Under the pieces are notes generated by a model, which saw only the letters and a list, made by a program, of their open reading frames with translations, did no database searches and had not been told where the DNA came from. Positions 8,337 through 18,632 of a DNA stretch of 64,000 nucleotides are shown here, piece after piece. Made by a program: the position numbers and the translations under genes. Position 1 is the stretch's first letter; each line of letters starts with the position of its first letter. The stretch comes from an uncultured Oscillospiraceae bacterium (GTDB lineage Bacteria > Bacillota > Clostridia > Oscillospirales > Oscillospiraceae): positions 1 to 64,000 of the forward strand of contig CAKUED010000011.1 of NCBI GenBank assembly GCA_934646005.1, given 5' to 3'.

Positions 8337-9236
8337 ATGTCGTTTTCCTCCAACTGCAAAGCGGAGCTGTGCCGCATTCCCATCACGCGGCGCTCCGCCG
8401 CCGTTGCCGAGAGCTACGGCGTGCTGCTCTACTGCAATACCTTCTCGCCGCACCTTATCCGCATTGTGACGGAGTCCGAGGATTTTGCGGCACGCCTGCC
8501 GCGGCTGTTCAAAAAAGCGTTCGGCGTGGAATTTGACACGCTGCCCGACGGCGCGTCCGGCGGCAAGCAGATCTTTTTAATTGAATCGCAGGAGAAGATC
8601 GCGCATATCTTCTCCGCCTTTGGCGTGAGCGCCAAAAGCAGCGTCACGCTGCACGTCAACTTCGGCGTGCTGGAGGAGGACGCCGACCGCTTCGCGTTCT
8701 TGCGCGGCGCGTTTTTAGCGGGCGGCTCGGTCACAGACCCCGCAAAGCGCTACCATCTGGAGCTCATCACGTCGCACCACAAGGTGAGCCTGGAGGCGTG
8801 CGCGCTGCTGCTGGACGTTGGATTTTACCCCAAGGCGCTCTCGCGCGGCGGCAGCGGCATTCTGTACTTTAAGCAGAGCGACTCCATCGCCGATTTTCTC
8901 ACCGCCATCGGCGCGCCGGTATGCGCCATGGGCATTTTGCAGGCGAAGGTCGAAAAGGATATGCGAAACGGGGTCAACCGCCGCTGCAACTGCGAAACAG
9001 CAAACCTCACCAAGGTCGTGGACGCGTCGATCGAGCAGGTCGCCGCGATCCGCAAGCTCAAAAAGTCGGGGCAGTTTCAGCAGCTTCCCGAAAAGCTGCG
9101 CCGCACGGCGGAGCTGCGGCTGAAAAACCCGGAGGCGACGCTTGCAGAGCTTGCCGAGCAGTCTGACCCGCCCGTTTCCAAGTCCGCCATGAACCACCGT
9201 ATGCGCAAGCTCGTGGAGCTTGCCGGAACGCAATAG
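8337..9236 (+). CDS. whiA: DNA-binding protein WhiA
   Basis: A 299-residue protein combining an N-terminal degenerate LAGLIDADG-homing-endonuclease-like domain (residues about 20-215, with FLRGAFLAGGSVTDP) and a C-terminal helix-turn-helix (about 230-299, with LRRTAELRLKNPEATLAEL). WhiA is a sporulation regulator in Streptomyces and affects chromosome segregation and division in Bacillus. AAAGGAG lies 6 bases before ATG 8337, which is why the longer frame from 8313 is not used. It is closely spaced between rapZ and dnaE, so it is probably co-transcribed with murB and rapZ. Confidence 0.93.
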   Translation: MSFSSNCKAELCRIPITRRSAAVAESYGVLLYCNTFSPHLIRIVTESEDFAARLPRLFKKAFGVEFDTLPDGASGGKQIFLIESQEKIAHIFSAFGVSAKSSVTLHVNFGVLEEDADRFAFLRGAFLAGGSVTDPAKRYHLELITSHHKVSLEACALLLDVGFYPKALSRGGSGILYFKQSDSIADFLTAIGAPVCAMGILQAKVEKDMRNGVNRRCNCETANLTKVVDASIEQVAAIRKLKKSGQFQQLPEKLRRTAELRLKNPEATLAELAEQSDPPVSKSAMNHRMRKLVELAGTQ

Positions 9237-9247
9237 GGGAGTACGCC

Positions 9248-12200
9248 ATGGGATTTGTCCACCTCCATGTTCATACCGAGTTCAGCCTGCTTGACGGCGC
9301 GTGCCGCATCCGCGACCTCATCCCGCGCGTGCAGGAGCTGGGGCAGCCGGCCATCGCCATCACCGACCACGGCAATATGTACGGCGTGATCGACTTTTAC
9401 AAGGCGGCAAAGGCGGCGGGCGTCAAGCCCATCATCGGCTGCGAGGTCTACGTCGCGCCGCGCATGCGCTTCGACAAGGTCCATTCGCTCGACCGCGAGA
9501 GCTATCATCTGGTGCTCCTGTGTGAAAACGAGACGGGCTATCATAACCTCTGCTACATGGTCTCGCAGGCGTATGTGGAGGGGTTTTATAACCGCCCGCG
9601 CGTCGATCTGGAGCTGCTGCGGTCGCACCACGAGGGGCTGATCGCGCTCTCGGCGTGCCTTGCCGGGCGTGTGCCGCAGTGCATTCTGCACGACGATTAC
9701 AAGGCGGCGAAGGCATCCGCGCTGGAATACGCCGCAATTTTCGGCGAGGGCAATTTCTATTTGGAGCTTCAGGATCACGGGCTTGCCGAGCAGCGCGCCG
9801 TGAACCCGCAGATTTTGCGCCTTGCGCGCGAGACGGGTCTGCCGCTCGTTGTGACGAATGACGCGCACTACCTCACAAAAGCGGACTCGCGCACGCAGGA
9901 TGTGCTCATGTGTATCCAGATGGGCAAGACCGTGGATGACCCGGACCGTATGCGCTTTGGCAGCGAGGAATTTTACCTCAAATCCGAGGACGAGATGCGC
10001 AGCCTGTTCCTGAATGAGGACGAGGCGTTCCAGAATACCGTCCGCATTGCCGAGCGGTGTAATGTGGAGTTCACGTTCGGCAAATACCATCTGCCGGAAT
10101 TTAAGCTCCCGCCGGGCTATGACAGCCTGACGTACCTCAAAGAGCTCTGTGCCGAGGGCTTTGCCGCCCGCTACCCGGACGCGCAGCCGGAGTATAAAAA
10201 ACAACTGGAATATGAGATCGACATGATCGAAAAAATGGGCTTTACGGACTATTTTCTCATCGTGTCGGATTTTGTGCGCTTTGCAAAGGACGCAGGGATT
10301 CCTGTCGGACCGGGACGCGGCAGCGCCGCCGGATCAATGGTGGCGTACACGCTCTACATCACCGACATCGACCCCATGCAGTACAGCCTCTATTTTGAGC
10401 GCTTCCTGAACCCGGAGCGTATCTCCATGCCCGATATTGACATGGACTTCGGCGACACGCGCCGGGGCGAGGTCGTGGACTATGTGCGCCGCAAGTACGG
10501 CGAGGATCATGTTGCGCAGATCGTCACGTTCGGTACGATGGCGGCGCGCGGCGCGATCCGCGACGTGGGAAGAGCCCTGGATTTTTCCTACGCCGAGACC
10601 GACGTGGTGGCAAAGCTCGTGCCGAACACGCTGCACATCACGCTGGACGAGGCACTGAGGGTCTCGCCGCAGCTCAAAGAGATGTACGACGGCGATGAGC
10701 GCGTCAAAACGCTCATCGACACCGCGCGCGCCCTCGAAGGGATGCCGCGCAATACCTCTACGCACGCGGCGGGCGTTGTCATCACGCGCGAGCCGGTGTA
10801 TCACTACGTCCCGCTCAGTACAAATGACGATACCATCGTCACGCAGTACACGATGACCACGCTCGAGGAGCTGGGGCTTCTTAAGATGGACTTTCTGGGG
10901 CTGCGCAACCTCACGGTCATCGAAAACGCCGTGCAGGACATCCGCAAGCGTGAGCCGGATTTCGATATGCGCACCATTCCGAACGACGACGCGGCGACGT
11001 TCGCCATGCTCTCCGAGGGCAGGACCGCGGGCGTGTTCCAGCTCGAATCGTCCGGCATCACCGGCGTGTGCGTGAGCATGAAGCCGCAGTCTATTGAAGA
11101 TGTGACCGCTATTGTAGCGCTCTACCGTCCCGGTCCGATGGACTCCATCCCGCGCTTTATCAAAAACAAGCTCAATCCGCAGACCATCCGCTATAAGCAC
11201 CCGCTGCTCCAGCCGATCCTTGCCGTCACCTACGGCTGCATCGTCTATCAGGAGCAGGTCATCGAAATTTTCCGCAAGCTCGGCGGCTTCAGCCTCGGGC
11301 AGTCGGATAACGTCCGCCGCGCCATCTCCAAAAAGAAGCAGGCGGTCATTATGGCGGAGCGCAAGGCGTTCGTCTACGGCGACGCGACGCGCAATATCTG
11401 CGGCGCGATCGTAAACGGCGTGCCGGAGCAGACCGCAAACGATATTTACGACGAGATCATCGACTTTGCGAACTACGCCTTCAATAAGGCGCACGCCGTC
11501 TGCTACGCCAAGGTCAGCTATGACACGGCGTACCTCAAGTGCCACTATCCCAAGGAGTATCTCGCGGCGCTCATGACGTCGGTGCTCGACAGCTCCGTGA
11601 AAATTTCGGAGTATATCATCGAATGTAAGGCGTGCGATATTCCCGTCCTCCCACCCGATCTTAACGAATCGAACGACTACTTTACCGTTACGCCCGGCGG
11701 CATCCGCTTTGGTCTGGCGGCGATCAAAAACATCGGGCGCGGCTTTATCCAGAAGGTCATGGCGGAGCGCGAGGAAAGCGGTACGTTCCGCAGCCTTGAG
11801 GATTTCTGCCGCCGGATGTGCGGCACGGATCTTAACAAGCGCGCGCTCGAAAATCTCATCAAATCCGGCGCGTGCGACTGCTTTGGGCTGCACCGCTCGC
11901 AGATGCTGCAAATTTTTGAGACGGTGCTCGATTCCGTCACCGCCAGCCGCCGCAAAAATGTGGAGGGGCAGCTCGATCTGTTCGGGGGCTTTTTGGAGGA
12001 ATCGTCCGACCCGCTGCCGCCGGTGCATATCCCGGAGCTGCCGGAGCTGCCGCGTCAGGAGCTGATGCAGCTTGAAAAGGAGACGACGGGGCTGTATCTC
12101 TCGGGTCACCCGATGGATGAGTACCGCCCGCTGCTCGCCTCCGTACACGCCGCACCCATCGGGCAGATCATGGAGAGCTTTACCGAAGAGGGCGGCGCGT

Positions 12201-12730
12201 TCCGCGATGAGCAGAGCGTCACCGTCGCCGGGATCGTGCAGACGGTCAAGATGAAAACCACCAAGAATAATTCCGTGATGGCGTATGTCCGTCTGGAGGA
12301 CGACACGGGCGCGATCGAGCTGCTGGTCTTTTCCAACGCACTGGGGCAGTTCGGCAGCTATCTGCATGAAAACGCCGCCGTCGTGGTACAGGGGCGTATC
12401 TCCGTGCGCGACGATAAAGACCCGCAGATCGTGCTCAATTCCGCCCGCCCGCTGGCGGAGCTGGAAGCCGATCCGCTGCCGCCGCAGCGCCCCGCGCAGC
12501 CTGCGCGTCCGCTGCCGGACTTCCGCACGCTCTATCTGCGCGTGCCGTCGCAGTCCGCGCCGGAGGCGCGCAAAACGCTCGCCATCCTCAAAATGTTTCC
12601 CGGGAAAAGCCGCACCGTCGTCTTTTACGCCGACACGCGCACACAAATGGGCGGCGCGTGCCAGCCGGAGGATGTGATGCTGGATGAGCTGCGCAGCCTT
12701 CTGGGGGCTGACAGCGTGGTTCTTAAATAA
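9248..12730 (+). CDS. dnaE: DNA polymerase III subunit alpha (DnaE)
   Basis: A 1160-residue replicative-type C-family polymerase. It begins with a PHP domain (FVHLHVHTEFSLLDGA, AITDHGNMYG, VTNDAHYL), then the catalytic region with GPGRGSAAGSMVAY and the aspartate motif MPDIDMDFGD near residues 395-405. Helix-hairpin-helix DNA binding is near 820-890, an OB-fold (VTVAGIVQTVKMKTTKN) near 995-1075, and a C-terminal tail follows. In Bacillota DnaE extends RNA primers for the lagging strand while PolC is the main replicase; no polC is in this window. GGGGAG lies before ATG 9248, 11 bases after whiA. No obvious terminator follows. Confidence 0.96.
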   Translation: MGFVHLHVHTEFSLLDGACRIRDLIPRVQELGQPAIAITDHGNMYGVIDFYKAAKAAGVKPIIGCEVYVAPRMRFDKVHSLDRESYHLVLLCENETGYHNLCYMVSQAYVEGFYNRPRVDLELLRSHHEGLIALSACLAGRVPQCILHDDYKAAKASALEYAAIFGEGNFYLELQDHGLAEQRAVNPQILRLARETGLPLVVTNDAHYLTKADSRTQDVLMCIQMGKTVDDPDRMRFGSEEFYLKSEDEMRSLFLNEDEAFQNTVRIAERCNVEFTFGKYHLPEFKLPPGYDSLTYLKELCAEGFAARYPDAQPEYKKQLEYEIDMIEKMGFTDYFLIVSDFVRFAKDAGIPVGPGRGSAAGSMVAYTLYITDIDPMQYSLYFERFLNPERISMPDIDMDFGDTRRGEVVDYVRRKYGEDHVAQIVTFGTMAARGAIRDVGRALDFSYAETDVVAKLVPNTLHITLDEALRVSPQLKEMYDGDERVKTLIDTARALEGMPRNTSTHAAGVVITREPVYHYVPLSTNDDTIVTQYTMTTLEELGLLKMDFLGLRNLTVIENAVQDIRKREPDFDMRTIPNDDAATFAMLSEGRTAGVFQLESSGITGVCVSMKPQSIEDVTAIVALYRPGPMDSIPRFIKNKLNPQTIRYKHPLLQPILAVTYGCIVYQEQVIEIFRKLGGFSLGQSDNVRRAISKKKQAVIMAERKAFVYGDATRNICGAIVNGVPEQTANDIYDEIIDFANYAFNKAHAVCYAKVSYDTAYLKCHYPKEYLAALMTSVLDSSVKISEYIIECKACDIPVLPPDLNESNDYFTVTPGGIRFGLAAIKNIGRGFIQKVMAEREESGTFRSLEDFCRRMCGTDLNKRALENLIKSGACDCFGLHRSQMLQIFETVLDSVTASRRKNVEGQLDLFGGFLEESSDPLPPVHIPELPELPRQELMQLEKETTGLYLSGHPMDEYRPLLASVHAAPIGQIMESFTEEGGAFRDEQSVTVAGIVQTVKMKTTKNNSVMAYVRLEDDTGAIELLVFSNALGQFGSYLHENAAVVVQGRISVRDDKDPQIVLNSARPLAELEADPLPPQRPAQPARPLPDFRTLYLRVPSQSAPEARKTLAILKMFPGKSRTVVFYADTRTQMGGACQPEDVMLDELRSLLGADSVVLK

Positions 12731-12755
12731 TCTGTGAAAAATCCGCGCGCCCGCT

Positions 12756-12784
12756 ACACAGCCGCCTAAGTTTATGCTATAATT
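12756..12784 (+). promoter_or_regulatory. Extended -10 promoter of the two-component operon
   Basis: TACACA at 12756 and TATAAT at 12779 are 17 bases apart, and TGC directly before the -10 gives the extended -10 form. It lies 75-100 bases before the response regulator start. Confidence 0.65.
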
Positions 12785-12859
12785 TAGAATTGAAATATGG
12801 ATCAGGGATCTTAAAACATGGTTCGCCGGACACACGGCAGAAGATAAAGGGGTATTGCA

Positions 12860-13546
12860 ATGAAAAAAGTTCTGATTTTGGAGGACGAGGTCAGCATCCG
12901 CAGCTTCGTCGTCATCAATCTGCGCCGCGCGGGCTATGAGGTGCTGGAAGCGGGCACGGGCGCGGAGGCGCTGGAAAAGCTCCGCCAGAACCCGGACGTC
13001 GGCGTCGCCATTCTGGACATCATGCTGCCGGACATCGACGGCTTTGAGGTCTGCCGCAATATCCGCGCCACCGATAAAAAAATCGGCATCATCATGCTCA
13101 CCGCCCGCAGTCAGGAGATGGATAAGATCACGGGTCTGATGACCGGCGCGGACGATTATATGACCAAGCCCTTCAGCCCTGCGGAGCTCACGGCGCGCAT
13201 CGACGCGCTCTACCGCCGCATCGGAAACGACCCCGCTGCCGACAGCGTGGAGCTGTGCCACGGTCCGTTCGTGCTCAATACGCGCAACCGCACGCTCGAC
13301 AAGGAGGGCAGGCGCATCAAGCTCACGCAGGTGGAATACGCCATCATGAAGCTGTTCATGCAGAACCCCGGCAGGGCGCTCTCGCGCGAGGATATTCTCG
13401 CCGCCGTCTGGGGGCGCGATTATGACGGCGAGCTGAAGATCGTGGACGTGAACATCCGCAGGCTGCGCATCAAGATCGAGGACGACACCGCGAACCCCAC
13501 CTACATCACCACCGTCTGGGGCTACGGCTACAAGTGGGGCGCGTGA
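12860..13546 (+). CDS. OmpR/PhoB-family response regulator
   Basis: A 228-residue transcription factor. The receiver domain occupies residues 2-115 with acidic pocket ED at 8-9, phospho-acceptor D53 (ILDIMLPDIDG), T81 in MLTAR and K103 in MTKPF. A winged-helix DNA-binding domain follows (about 128-226) with LTQVEYAIMKLF and the ending TVWGYGYKW. The sensor kinase gene starts 10 bases downstream and is certainly the partner. The stimulus is unknown; the pair resembles PhoPR/VicRK-type envelope or phosphate systems only at family level. Confidence 0.95.
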   Translation: MKKVLILEDEVSIRSFVVINLRRAGYEVLEAGTGAEALEKLRQNPDVGVAILDIMLPDIDGFEVCRNIRATDKKIGIIMLTARSQEMDKITGLMTGADDYMTKPFSPAELTARIDALYRRIGNDPAADSVELCHGPFVLNTRNRTLDKEGRRIKLTQVEYAIMKLFMQNPGRALSREDILAAVWGRDYDGELKIVDVNIRRLRIKIEDDTANPTYITTVWGYGYKWGA

Positions 13547-13556
13547 GTAAATTGTC

Positions 13557-15005
13557 ATGAAAAAACCGCAGTTTCGCAAGCCGGAGCTTCGGCTCAAGAA
13601 GATCACGGGGCTTGAAAAGCGCTGGCTTCTCAACAACGTCAGCATCATGGTCGTGCTGGTGCTGCTGTGCGTGCTGATCGTCACGCTCTCCATGGCGTCG
13701 TACTACTACACCTCCGTCCGCGCGAGCCTGGAGACAAAAGCCAAAACGACCGGCAGCTTTTTTGCCGGCTATTCCGACCGCGACTATTCCGAATTTTACC
13801 AGACCTGTATCCGCCTGTCGCAGACGTATGACGAGGGGGAGGGTGTGGAGCTGCAATTCATCAGCCCCGCCGGGGAGCTTTTGGCATCCTCCGACGGGCA
13901 GCGCCCCGGCGCGATGGTCAGCAGCACGGATGTGACCGAGGCGCTGCAAAACGGGCGCACCGCATCCTTCAGCGGTGCGGACGGGCAGACCGGGCAGCGC
14001 GTGATGGCGGTGTCGAGTCCGCTGCTCTACGCCGACGGTGCGGTCGTGGGCGTGCTGCGGTACATCGCGAGTCTGGAGACCGTTGACCGGCAGGTCATGC
14101 GCATCGCGGCGCTCGCGGTGCTGGTGGGGCTGGTGTTCGTGGCGCTCATCTTTTTTGTGAGCAGCTATTTTATCCGCTCCATTCTCGATCCGCTCTCGCA
14201 GATCACCGCCACCGCCAAGCGCATCGCCGCCGGGTCTTACGGTGTGCAGATCCCCAAGCGCTATGACGATGAGATCGGCGAGCTTGCCGACACCATCAAC
14301 GATATGTCGCTCAAGATCAGCCGTTCGGAAAAAACACAATCCGAGTTTATCTCGTCCGTTTCGCACGAGCTGCGCACGCCGCTCACCGCCATCTCCGGCT
14401 GGAGTGAAACGCTTCTGTCCGCCGAAAATCTTGACCCGGAGGTCCGGCGCGGCGTGCTCATCATCCTGCGCGAGGCGCGCAGGCTCACCGGCATGGTCGA
14501 GGAGCTGCTGGAATTTACGCGGATGCAGAACGGTCGCTTTACCCTCCGGGTCGAAAAATCCGACATTCTGGCGGAATTTGAGGACACCGTGTTCATGTAC
14601 GGCAGCCGCCTGCGGCAGGAGGGCATCACGCTCAACTACACCCCGCCTGACGCGTCCATCGGTGAGATCCCGTGCGACGTGGCGCGTATGCGGCAGGTGT
14701 TCCTGAATGTGCTCGATAACGCCGCCAAACACGGCGGCGACGGCAAAAAGATCGACGCGTCGATCGCAAAAGAGGACAGCAGCGTCGTCATCCGTATCCG
14801 CGACTACGGCGTTGGCATCCCCGAAGAGGAGCTGCCGCACGTCAAGATGAAATTTTACAAGGGCAGCTCCAAAGCGCGCGGCAGCGGCATCGGGCTTGCC
14901 GTGTGCGAGGAGATCGTCACCATGCACGGCGGCAGCCTGACGCTGGAAAACGCCGCGGGCGGCGGAACGCTCGTCACCATTTCCATTCCCGCCGGGGAAG
15001 AATAA
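13557..15005 (+). CDS. Membrane sensor histidine kinase
   Basis: A 482-residue kinase. Transmembrane span 1 is at about 25-48, an extracytoplasmic sensor region at 50-180, span 2 at 182-204, and a HAMP linker at 205-258. The dimerisation helix contains the phospho-acceptor H270 in SSVSHELRTPLTAISG. The ATPase domain shows the N box NVLDNAAKHGG, the G1 box DYGVGIPEE and the G2 box GSGIGLAV. The segment of the usual F box reads MKFYKGSSKARGSG. The sensor region has no identifiable ligand motif. It is co-transcribed with the response regulator; yqhQ starts 9 bases after the stop. Confidence 0.94.
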   Translation: MKKPQFRKPELRLKKITGLEKRWLLNNVSIMVVLVLLCVLIVTLSMASYYYTSVRASLETKAKTTGSFFAGYSDRDYSEFYQTCIRLSQTYDEGEGVELQFISPAGELLASSDGQRPGAMVSSTDVTEALQNGRTASFSGADGQTGQRVMAVSSPLLYADGAVVGVLRYIASLETVDRQVMRIAALAVLVGLVFVALIFFVSSYFIRSILDPLSQITATAKRIAAGSYGVQIPKRYDDEIGELADTINDMSLKISRSEKTQSEFISSVSHELRTPLTAISGWSETLLSAENLDPEVRRGVLIILREARRLTGMVEELLEFTRMQNGRFTLRVEKSDILAEFEDTVFMYGSRLRQEGITLNYTPPDASIGEIPCDVARMRQVFLNVLDNAAKHGGDGKKIDASIAKEDSSVVIRIRDYGVGIPEEELPHVKMKFYKGSSKARGSGIGLAVCEEIVTMHGGSLTLENAAGGGTLVTISIPAGEE

Positions 15006-15014
15006 GAGGTTTCT

Positions 15015-15974
15015 ATGTCTGAATGCAAAAATCCTGCCTGTCAGGAACAGTTCAAAACGCTCATCGGCGGTCAGGCACTCATTGAGGGCATCCTCATGCA
15101 GGGTCCTGAAAAACGCGCCATCGTCCTGCGCACGCCCGAAGGGCTCAAGCGCAAGGAAGAGCCGGTCAATAAGCACACCGGCTTTCTCGCGCTGCCGCTT
15201 ATCCGGGGCGTTGTGAATTTTCTCTCGTCCATGGTAAGCGGCGTGCGCGCGCTGATGTATTCAGCGGAAAATCTGCCGGAGGACGAGCAGGAAGAGCCGA
15301 CCAAATTTGAAAAGTGGTTTGAGAAGAAATTCGGCTCGGAAAAGCTGGAAAAGGCGGTCGTCACGATCTCGGTCGTGCTGGGCGTGGCGCTGTCCATCGG
15401 ACTGTTTATTCTGCTTCCCACGCTCCTTGGCGGTATTTTTGACCGCTGGCTGCATTCGCCGCTCGCGCGCTGCATCATTGAGGGCGTGCTGCGCATCATC
15501 ATTTTCCTGGGCTATCTCATCCTCATCTCCAAGACCAAGGATATGAAGCGCGTGTTTTCGTATCACGGCGCGGAGCATAAATCCATCCGCTGCTATGAGG
15601 CGAGATTGCCGCTCACAGTCGAAAACGTGCGTATCCAGACGCGCTTTCACCCCCGCTGCGGCACGAGCTTCCTGTTCGTGGTCGTGATCCTGTCCATCCT
15701 TATTTTCTCGCTCGTGAGCGTCATCCTGCCCACGGAGAATATGCTCCTGCGGCTGCTGCTGCGGCTGGCGCTGCTGCCGGTGGTGGTGTCGATCAGCTAT
15801 GAGTTTAACCGCCTCGTCGGGCGGCATGACAACTGGCTCACGCACATTCTCACCGCGCCCGGAATGTGGATGCAGCGCTTTACCACCAACGAGCCGGATG
15901 ACTCCATGATCGAGGTCGCCATCGAGGCGCTCACCATGGTCATCCCCACACAGGAAGGCGCGGACCGATGGTAA
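15015..15974 (+). CDS. yqhQ: DUF1385 family membrane protein YqhQ
   Basis: A 319-residue membrane protein of the DUF1385/YqhQ family, marked by IGGQALIEGILMQGP near the start and by FSYHGAEHKSIRCYE with RFHPRCGTSFLF in the middle, where conserved His and Cys residues suggest metal binding. Four to five membrane spans lie between residues 110 and 265. The biochemical role is not established. Its stop codon overlaps the ATG of prmC (ATGGTAA), an arrangement of yqhQ with prmC known from many Clostridia. It may be co-transcribed with the two-component genes upstream. Confidence 0.88.
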   Translation: MSECKNPACQEQFKTLIGGQALIEGILMQGPEKRAIVLRTPEGLKRKEEPVNKHTGFLALPLIRGVVNFLSSMVSGVRALMYSAENLPEDEQEEPTKFEKWFEKKFGSEKLEKAVVTISVVLGVALSIGLFILLPTLLGGIFDRWLHSPLARCIIEGVLRIIIFLGYLILISKTKDMKRVFSYHGAEHKSIRCYEARLPLTVENVRIQTRFHPRCGTSFLFVVVILSILIFSLVSVILPTENMLLRLLLRLALLPVVVSISYEFNRLVGRHDNWLTHILTAPGMWMQRFTTNEPDDSMIEVAIEALTMVIPTQEGADRW

Positions 15975-16846
15975 AGACCTACGGCGATCTGTTCCTCGCC
16001 GCGCGCCGCGCGCTCATCGCCTCGCAGGGCGAAAACGCCGCGCCGTATGCGCGCCTGCTTCTTTCGCAGCTCAGCGGCAAAACGCAGGCAAAGCTCATCG
16101 CCGACCATAGCGACCCCGCGCCGGAAGCGCTGGAAGAGCAGCTTGCCGCCGCGCTCGCGCGGCTCGATGCCGGCGAGCCGCTGGCGTATTTGCTCGGCAG
16201 GTGGAGCTTTTACGGCATGGAGCTCATCGTCACGCCGGACGTGCTCATCCCGCGCGACGATACCATGGCGGTCACGGATCTTGCGATTTTACACCTGCGG
16301 CAGCTCGCGCCGCCGCAGCGCGTGCTGGACCTGTGTACCGGCAGCGGCTGCATCGGGCTTGCCATCGCAAACCATGTCCCCACGGCGCGCGTGTCGCTGT
16401 GCGACGTGTCGCCCGCGGCGCTGCGCGTGGCGCGGCAGAATACCGCGCAGCAAAAGCTCGCCGGGCGCGTGCACTGTCTGCTCGGCGACGCGCGGCAGAA
16501 AGCGCCCGAATTTTGGGGAAAATTCTCACTCATCGTCTCCAACCCGCCGTATGTCACGCGCGAGGAGATGACGCAGCTCGACGCATCCGTCAAGGACTAC
16601 GAGCCGCATCTGGCGCTGGACGGCGGCGCGGACGGGCTGGATTTTTACCGCCTGATTTTGCGCAATTTTACATCCGCGCTCCAGCCGGGCGGCTATCTCT
16701 GCCTGGAGTTTGGCATGGGGCAGGAGCACGCCGTCGGCGAGCTTCTGCGCGCACACGGCTACGACACGCTCCGCTTTGTGCGCGACCTGCGCGGCGTTAT
16801 TCGCGCGGTCTCGGCGCGTCTGCCGGAAATCAAAACAAACGTTTGA
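15968..16846 (+). CDS. prmC: Release factor glutamine N5-methyltransferase PrmC
   Basis: A 292-residue class-I SAM methyltransferase that methylates the glutamine of the GGQ motif in peptide-chain release factors. An N-terminal helical domain (1-85) precedes the Rossmann domain with VLDLCTGSGCIGLAIA (SAM loop) and the substrate motif SNPPYV. The motif PRDDT at the domain boundary replaces the more usual PRPETE. prfA, which often neighbours prmC, is not here. The final codons overlap the -35 region of the recA promoter. Confidence 0.93.
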   Translation: MVKTYGDLFLAARRALIASQGENAAPYARLLLSQLSGKTQAKLIADHSDPAPEALEEQLAAALARLDAGEPLAYLLGRWSFYGMELIVTPDVLIPRDDTMAVTDLAILHLRQLAPPQRVLDLCTGSGCIGLAIANHVPTARVSLCDVSPAALRVARQNTAQQKLAGRVHCLLGDARQKAPEFWGKFSLIVSNPPYVTREEMTQLDASVKDYEPHLALDGGADGLDFYRLILRNFTSALQPGGYLCLEFGMGQEHAVGELLRAHGYDTLRFVRDLRGVIRAVSARLPEIKTNV

Positions 16847-16871
16847 CTTTCGCGTTTTTTCATGGTATAAT
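16836..16871 (+). promoter_or_regulatory. recA promoter with a palindrome over the -35
   Basis: TTGACT at 16843 and TATAAT at 16866 are 17 bases apart. The perfect palindrome CAAACGTTTG (16836-16845) overlaps the -35 element. The usual Bacillota LexA box GAAC-N4-GTTC is not present, so SOS control cannot be claimed. Confidence 0.75.
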
Positions 16872-16900
16872 ACAGAAAAACAGGAAAAGAGGGCATTCGC

Positions 16901-17993
<1,093 letters not shown>

Positions 17994-18004
<11 letters not shown>

Positions 18005-18632
18005 GTCACTAGCGCCGTCCGCGCAGCCGGATGGTCCGCTGGTGTGCACGCTGGAAACAGGGGAGCGGCTGAAAGTTCCGCCGTTTCTGGCTGCGGATCT
18101 TAACTTATACGCCGGGCGGGAGCTGTCGGAGGACGAGCTTTCCGCCCTGCGCGCCGCCATTGCCCGCGCGCGCACGCGGCAGCGCGCCGTGCGCATTTTG
18201 TCCTCGACCGCCATCTCGCGCGCGGCGCTGGAAAAGCGCCTGACCGACAAGGGCGCTGTGCCGGAGGACGCGCAGGACACGGTGCAGTGGCTGGATGAGC
18301 TGCATTTGCTGGACGATGCCGCCGTGGCGGAGCAGGTCGTGCAGTCCGCTGTCCGCAAGGGCTACGGTCGCCGCCGCATTGAACAAATTCTCTACGAAAA
18401 GCGCATCCCGCGCGAATACTGGCAGGACGCGCTCGCCGCCATCCCGGACATGGACGGCGCGTTGGATAGCTTTCTTCACCGCGCGCTGGACGGAAAAGCC
18501 GTGGATGATAAGCTCCTCAAGCGCACGACTGACGCGCTGCTGCGCCGCGGGCACAGTTGGAGCGACATTCGCGCCGCGCTCGCGCGCTACCGCGCGGATC
18601 TTGAACTCTCCGGATCGGAGGAACTGGAATGA
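17994..18632 (+). CDS. recX: RecA regulatory protein RecX
   Basis: A 212-residue helical protein of the RecX family, which binds RecA filaments and modulates their activity. The three-helix RecX repeats are visible: [22 protein letters not shown], the centre with [16 protein letters not shown] and [16 protein letters not shown], and the last one with [16 protein letters not shown]. The first 55 residues are a family-variable extension. Its ATG lies inside the recA coding end, giving an 11-base overlap that couples the inhibitor to its target; its stop overlaps the rimO start. Confidence 0.9.

Noticed and set aside
10334-13693. 1119-codon open frame antisense to dnaE and the response regulator
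   Set aside because: It is a by-product of GC-biased third positions; it lies over two unmistakable genes, crosses their boundary and has no domain pattern.
16831-16900. LexA/SOS box at recA
   Set aside because: The Bacillota consensus GAAC-N4-GTTC is not present; only an unrelated palindrome is seen.
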